From contig CBDCLS010000005.1 of NCBI GenBank assembly GCA_965218775.1, positions 1,364,001 to 1,428,000 on the forward strand: a stretch of DNA of 64,000 bases. Direction: 5' to 3'. Under the pieces are notes generated by a model. That model saw only the letters and a program-made list of their open reading frames with translations, was not told the origin of the DNA and did no database searches. Made by a program: the position numbers and the translations under genes. Positions 60,932 to 64,000 of this stretch are shown piece after piece (the first letter of the stretch is position 1; each line of letters opens with the position of its first letter). This DNA comes from CAUZIZ01 sp965218775. GTDB lineage: Bacteria > Acidobacteriota > UBA6911 > RPQK01 > JAJDTT01.

Positions 60932-63900
60932 ATGGAAGATAGTTTAGTTCGACGGGTCCGGTCTGCTGTGCTTCTTCTTCCCCTGGGGGCGTTGGGCATG
61001 GTGGGTGGAACCGAAGCGTCTCCGCCAGCGGTGGACTTCGTCAGAGACATTCGGCCCATCTTGGAGACCAAGTGCAACCAGTGTCACGGTTCGGAGAAGC
61101 AGATGAACGGCCTCCGACTAGACGCCAGACAGCCTGCCCTCGAGGGGGGCAAATCGGGACCTGCTATCCTCCCGGGAAACAGCACGGGCAGTCTTCTTTA
61201 CCAGAAGCTTCTGGGTGAGGCTGAGGGCTCGCCCATGCCTCTTACGGGACAGCTTCGCCCGGACGAGATCGGCCTCATCCGTGCCTGGCTGGATCAGGGA
61301 GCCCAGTGGCCGGACAGCATCGAGGCCGAGTCTCAATCTGCCAAGAAACATTGGGCCTACGTAAAACCGGTGCGGCCGATTCCACCGGAGCTGAGGAAGC
61401 CCGGCTCGGTGCGAAATCCCATCGATCGGTTCATCCTGAAACGGCTGCAACAGGAAGGGCTCGAGGCCGCGGGCGAAGCTTCCAGGGAGACCTTGATCCG
61501 CCGCGTGAAGCTGGACTTGATCGGTCTGCCTCCGACGCCAGAGGAAGTGGACGCCTTCGTAGCGGATCCCGCTCCGGACGCCTACGAGAAGCTCGTAGAC
61601 CAGCTCTTGGCTTCTCCCCACTACGGTGAGCGCTGGGCTCGTCCCTGGTTGGATCTGGCACGCTATGCCGACACCAACGGCTACATCCACGATCGGCGCC
61701 GCAGTATGTGGCCCTATCGGGATTGGGTGATCAAGGCGCTGAACTCGGACATGCCGTTCGACCAGTTCACCATCCAGCAGATCGCTGGCGACCTGCTTCC
61801 CGAATTCGATTGCCGCGGCTCCTGCGACGAGATTTCGCTCAAGATCGCCACCGGTTTTCACCGCAATACCATGATCAACACCGAAGGGGGCACCGACGAC
61901 GAGGAATACCGGGTGGCTGCGATCCTCGATCGCGTAGGGACCACCGCGACCGTCTGGTTGGGAAGCACTCTTGGCTGCGCCCAGTGCCATGACCACAAGT
62001 ACGATCCCTTTACCCAGGAAGAGTATTACCGGATGTTCGCCTTCTTCAACGGCACCATGGACGAGAACAACCGGGTAAAGAAAATCCGTCCCAAACATGC
62101 CACCCTCACGCTGGCGCCCCCCGACTACCTGAAGCCGCAGCGATCCAGCGTAGAGCAGGAGGTCATCCAGCTGAAGGCAGCCCTGAAACGCACCACTCCG
62201 GAGCTGACGGCCGCCCAGGCCAAGTGGGAGGCTGAAAAAGGCGGCAACATCGTCTCTTGGAAACTGCTCGACGCCACGACCTACTTGTCTCTGGCGGACA
62301 CTGATCTGACCAAGCTGGAGGACGGCTCCCTCCTGGCTGGAGGACCGACGCCGTCCAGGGATACGTATCTGGTTGCAGCCGAGACCGAGGTCCAGGGGAT
62401 CACCGCCATCCGACTTGAAACACTGATACATCCCAGCCTGCCACACGGTGGATCCAGTAGGAGCCCCGACGGAGAGTTCCTACTCAGTGGTTTCGAGGTC
62501 AGTGCCGAACCCCTCCAAGGATCGGGCTCACCGACAGGCATCCGTTTTGACACGGCCGCCGCCGAGTACGAGAAGGGGGGAGGCTGCGGGGAATTCGACG
62601 TTCGCCGGACCTTGGATGGAGCTTCCAGTACGGGCTGGTCTATCGCGGGTAACCAGGACAAGCTGAGAGTAGATCGTCAAGCGATCTTCCTTCCGGAGAC
62701 CCCCATCGGATTCGCAGGAGGGACTCGCCTCACCTTTCGGATCCGACACGAAGGGAAGACTCCACAGCAGATCATTGGTCGATTCCGCCTCTCCCTGACG
62801 CAGGAGGAGAATCCTGCACGAAACGTCAAGCTCCCAACCTGGGTTGAGAAAGAGCTTCTGGTTCCCCGCGAGCGGAAAACCGAGGAGCAGAAAAAGGCCC
62901 TGGCAGAGTACTACCGATCCATCGCACCCCTGCTGGAGCCGGTCCGATCTCGACTGTCCGAGCTGCTGACGTTCTGGGATCAGCTCACGTCGCCCAAGAG
63001 TCTGGTGATGAAGGAGTTGGATAAACCGCGAAAAACCCACATCTTCGTCAAGGGCAGCTTTCTCAATCCGGGTAAGGAAGTCCAACCAGGAGTACCGGCG
63101 GTTCTTCATCCGCTGGCTCCAGAGGAGGGCCGGCCCAATCGTCTCAGCCTCGCTCGCTGGCTCGTATCTCCTGAGAATCCCTTGGTGGGCAGGGTCACCA
63201 TGAATCGCTTCTGGAATCACCACTTCGGGCGGCCTCTGGTGAAGACAGCCGAGGATCTGGGCACCCAGGGGGCTGAAGCCAGTCATCCCTTGCTGCTCGA
63301 CTGGCTCGCCACCGAGTTCGCGAGACAGGACTGGTCGATGAAGGCGATGCACCGTCTGATGGTCACCTCAGCCACCTATCGACAGGACACTCGCGTGACA
63401 CCCGAGCTTCTCGAGAAAGATCCCTACAACCGATTCTACGCCCGAGGGCCTCGGCTCCGCATGGACGCAGAGATGATCCGGGACAACACCTTGAGCATCG
63501 CGGGGCTGCTGAGCCTGCGAATGTATGGGCCCAGTGTCTTCCCTCCGCAACCGGACGGTCTCTGGGACAACCTCTACGTCCCCGATACCTGGGTTACCGG
63601 GGAGGGCGAGGATCGCTATCGAAGGGGCCTCTACACCTTCTTAAAGCGCATCCGGCCCTTCCCCTTCTACGCCAACTTCGACGCTCCCAGCCGGGAGACC
63701 ACCTGCGTGTCTCGGACCCGATCCAATACGCCACTGCAGGCGCTGAACCTCATGAATGATGAGATGTTTTTGGAGGCGGCGCGAGGACTGGCCAGGCGTA
63801 TGGTTTCGGAAGCAGGTCCTGAGGTGGAGAAGAAGATCACTCACGGCTTTCGTCTCAGCCTGGGACGGCGTCCTCAGCAGGAGGAGGTGGCAGAGTTGAC

Positions 63901-64000
63901 CTCGCTCTTCCGCGATCAGCTGGGACACCTCCGCTCTCAAACCACAGACCCAGTGGTCGGTAGCGCCGCGGGCGCTGAGACCACGACCAGGGAAATCGTC
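60932..64000 (+). CDS. PSCyt1/DUF1549/DUF1553 (PSD1) protein, partial
   Basis: ATG 60932 opens a frame that stays open to the window end (1023 codons). An N-terminal hydrophobic leader (about 8-27) is followed by the haem motif CNQCH (48-52), PSCyt1 (LRLDARQPALEGG), a DUF1549 domain (LIRRVKLDLIGLPPTPEEVD, GERWARPWLDLARYADTNG) and CAQCHDHKYDP near residue 349. A central domain of about 300 residues, perhaps a carbohydrate-binding insert, precedes a DUF1553 domain (NPLVGRVTMNRFWNHHFGRP, HRLMVTSATYRQ). It is longer than the copy at 43-45 kb. A DUF1501 gene is expected downstream. Confidence 0.92.
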   Translation, partial: MEDSLVRRVRSAVLLLPLGALGMVGGTEASPPAVDFVRDIRPILETKCNQCHGSEKQMNGLRLDARQPALEGGKSGPAILPGNSTGSLLYQKLLGEAEGSPMPLTGQLRPDEIGLIRAWLDQGAQWPDSIEAESQSAKKHWAYVKPVRPIPPELRKPGSVRNPIDRFILKRLQQEGLEAAGEASRETLIRRVKLDLIGLPPTPEEVDAFVADPAPDAYEKLVDQLLASPHYGERWARPWLDLARYADTNGYIHDRRRSMWPYRDWVIKALNSDMPFDQFTIQQIAGDLLPEFDCRGSCDEISLKIATGFHRNTMINTEGGTDDEEYRVAAILDRVGTTATVWLGSTLGCAQCHDHKYDPFTQEEYYRMFAFFNGTMDENNRVKKIRPKHATLTLAPPDYLKPQRSSVEQEVIQLKAALKRTTPELTAAQAKWEAEKGGNIVSWKLLDATTYLSLADTDLTKLEDGSLLAGGPTPSRDTYLVAAETEVQGITAIRLETLIHPSLPHGGSSRSPDGEFLLSGFEVSAEPLQGSGSPTGIRFDTAAAEYEKGGGCGEFDVRRTLDGASSTGWSIAGNQDKLRVDRQAIFLPETPIGFAGGTRLTFRIRHEGKTPQQIIGRFRLSLTQEENPARNVKLPTWVEKELLVPRERKTEEQKKALAEYYRSIAPLLEPVRSRLSELLTFWDQLTSPKSLVMKELDKPRKTHIFVKGSFLNPGKEVQPGVPAVLHPLAPEEGRPNRLSLARWLVSPENPLVGRVTMNRFWNHHFGRPLVKTAEDLGTQGAEASHPLLLDWLATEFARQDWSMKAMHRLMVTSATYRQDTRVTPELLEKDPYNRFYARGPRLRMDAEMIRDNTLSIAGLLSLRMYGPSVFPPQPDGLWDNLYVPDTWVTGEGEDRYRRGLYTFLKRIRPFPFYANFDAPSRETTCVSRTRSNTPLQALNLMNDEMFLEAARGLARRMVSEAGPEVEKKITHGFRLSLGRRPQQEEVAELTSLFRDQLGHLRSQTTDPVVGSAAGAETTTREIV

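Overview
The window (GC roughly 57-60%) looks like a chromosomal stretch of a free-living, Gram-negative, didermal bacterium. Didermy is supported by a TolC-type outer-membrane channel with an RND pump, an OprO/P-type porin and several lipoproteins. Two DUF1549/DUF1553 (PSCyt1/PSD1) cytochrome-like proteins, a DUF1501 protein, a Tat-exported Gfo/Idh/MocA oxidoreductase, a UMF1-type MFS protein and a FecR/DUF6600 protein fit Acidobacteriota (Solibacter/Bryobacter-like) best. Planctomycetota or another PSD1-rich phylum cannot be excluded without a phylogenetic marker. No rRNA, tRNA or CRISPR array was seen.

Layout. 0-2.8 kb: a minus-strand signalling operon (PAS histidine kinase, receiver-SpoIIE phosphatase, second receiver gene cut by the window edge). 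3.1-9.7 kb: an RND efflux operon whose TolC-like protein carries an extra N-terminal substrate-binding-protein-like domain. 9.8-15.6 kb: a decayed DUF4143 ATPase, a UMF1 transporter, two back-to-back hairpin repeats, a tRNA-queuosine mannosyltransferase-like enzyme and a 2-phosphoglycerate kinase/phosphoglycerate mutase fusion. 15.8-25.5 kb: a complete phosphate-starvation locus phoB-phoR-pstS-phoU-pstC-pstA-pstB1-pstB2-porin. 25.5-41.5 kb: mostly single genes (epimerase, DUF1499, vapBC, GH88-like, HDOD, FHA, a broken NahK-like kinase, GlcG-like, FecR/DUF6600, Gfo/Idh/MocA) separated by repeat-rich spacers and gene remnants. 41.5-46.1 kb: a DUF1501/DUF1553 cassette between two ~51-bp direct repeats, with a small MITE. 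46.2-48.7 kb: a creD locus with two matching operators. 48.9-64 kb: secreted enzymes, an intact IS1182-type element, tag, a PAP2 phosphatase, an RRM protein and a second, truncated PSD1-type gene.

How the genes work together. In the Pho locus PhoR/PhoB would sense limitation and drive pstS from a three-unit direct-repeat box, the porin would bring phosphate through the outer membrane, and PstSCAB would import it. Two features are unusual. The two PstB paralogues are degenerate in complementary ways, so that all defects fall in one composite ATP site of a PstB1/PstB2 heterodimer. PhoU is fused to a low-molecular-weight phosphatase-like domain that has lost its catalytic cysteine.

The spacers carry several dispersed inverted-repeat families. 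The most striking has a conserved core hairpin closed by long arms that are different in every copy yet self-complementary within each copy (11.5, 11.7, 23.9 and 58.4 kb). A second, GC-rich nested hairpin family occurs five times. All product names come from reading motifs by eye; no database search was possible.
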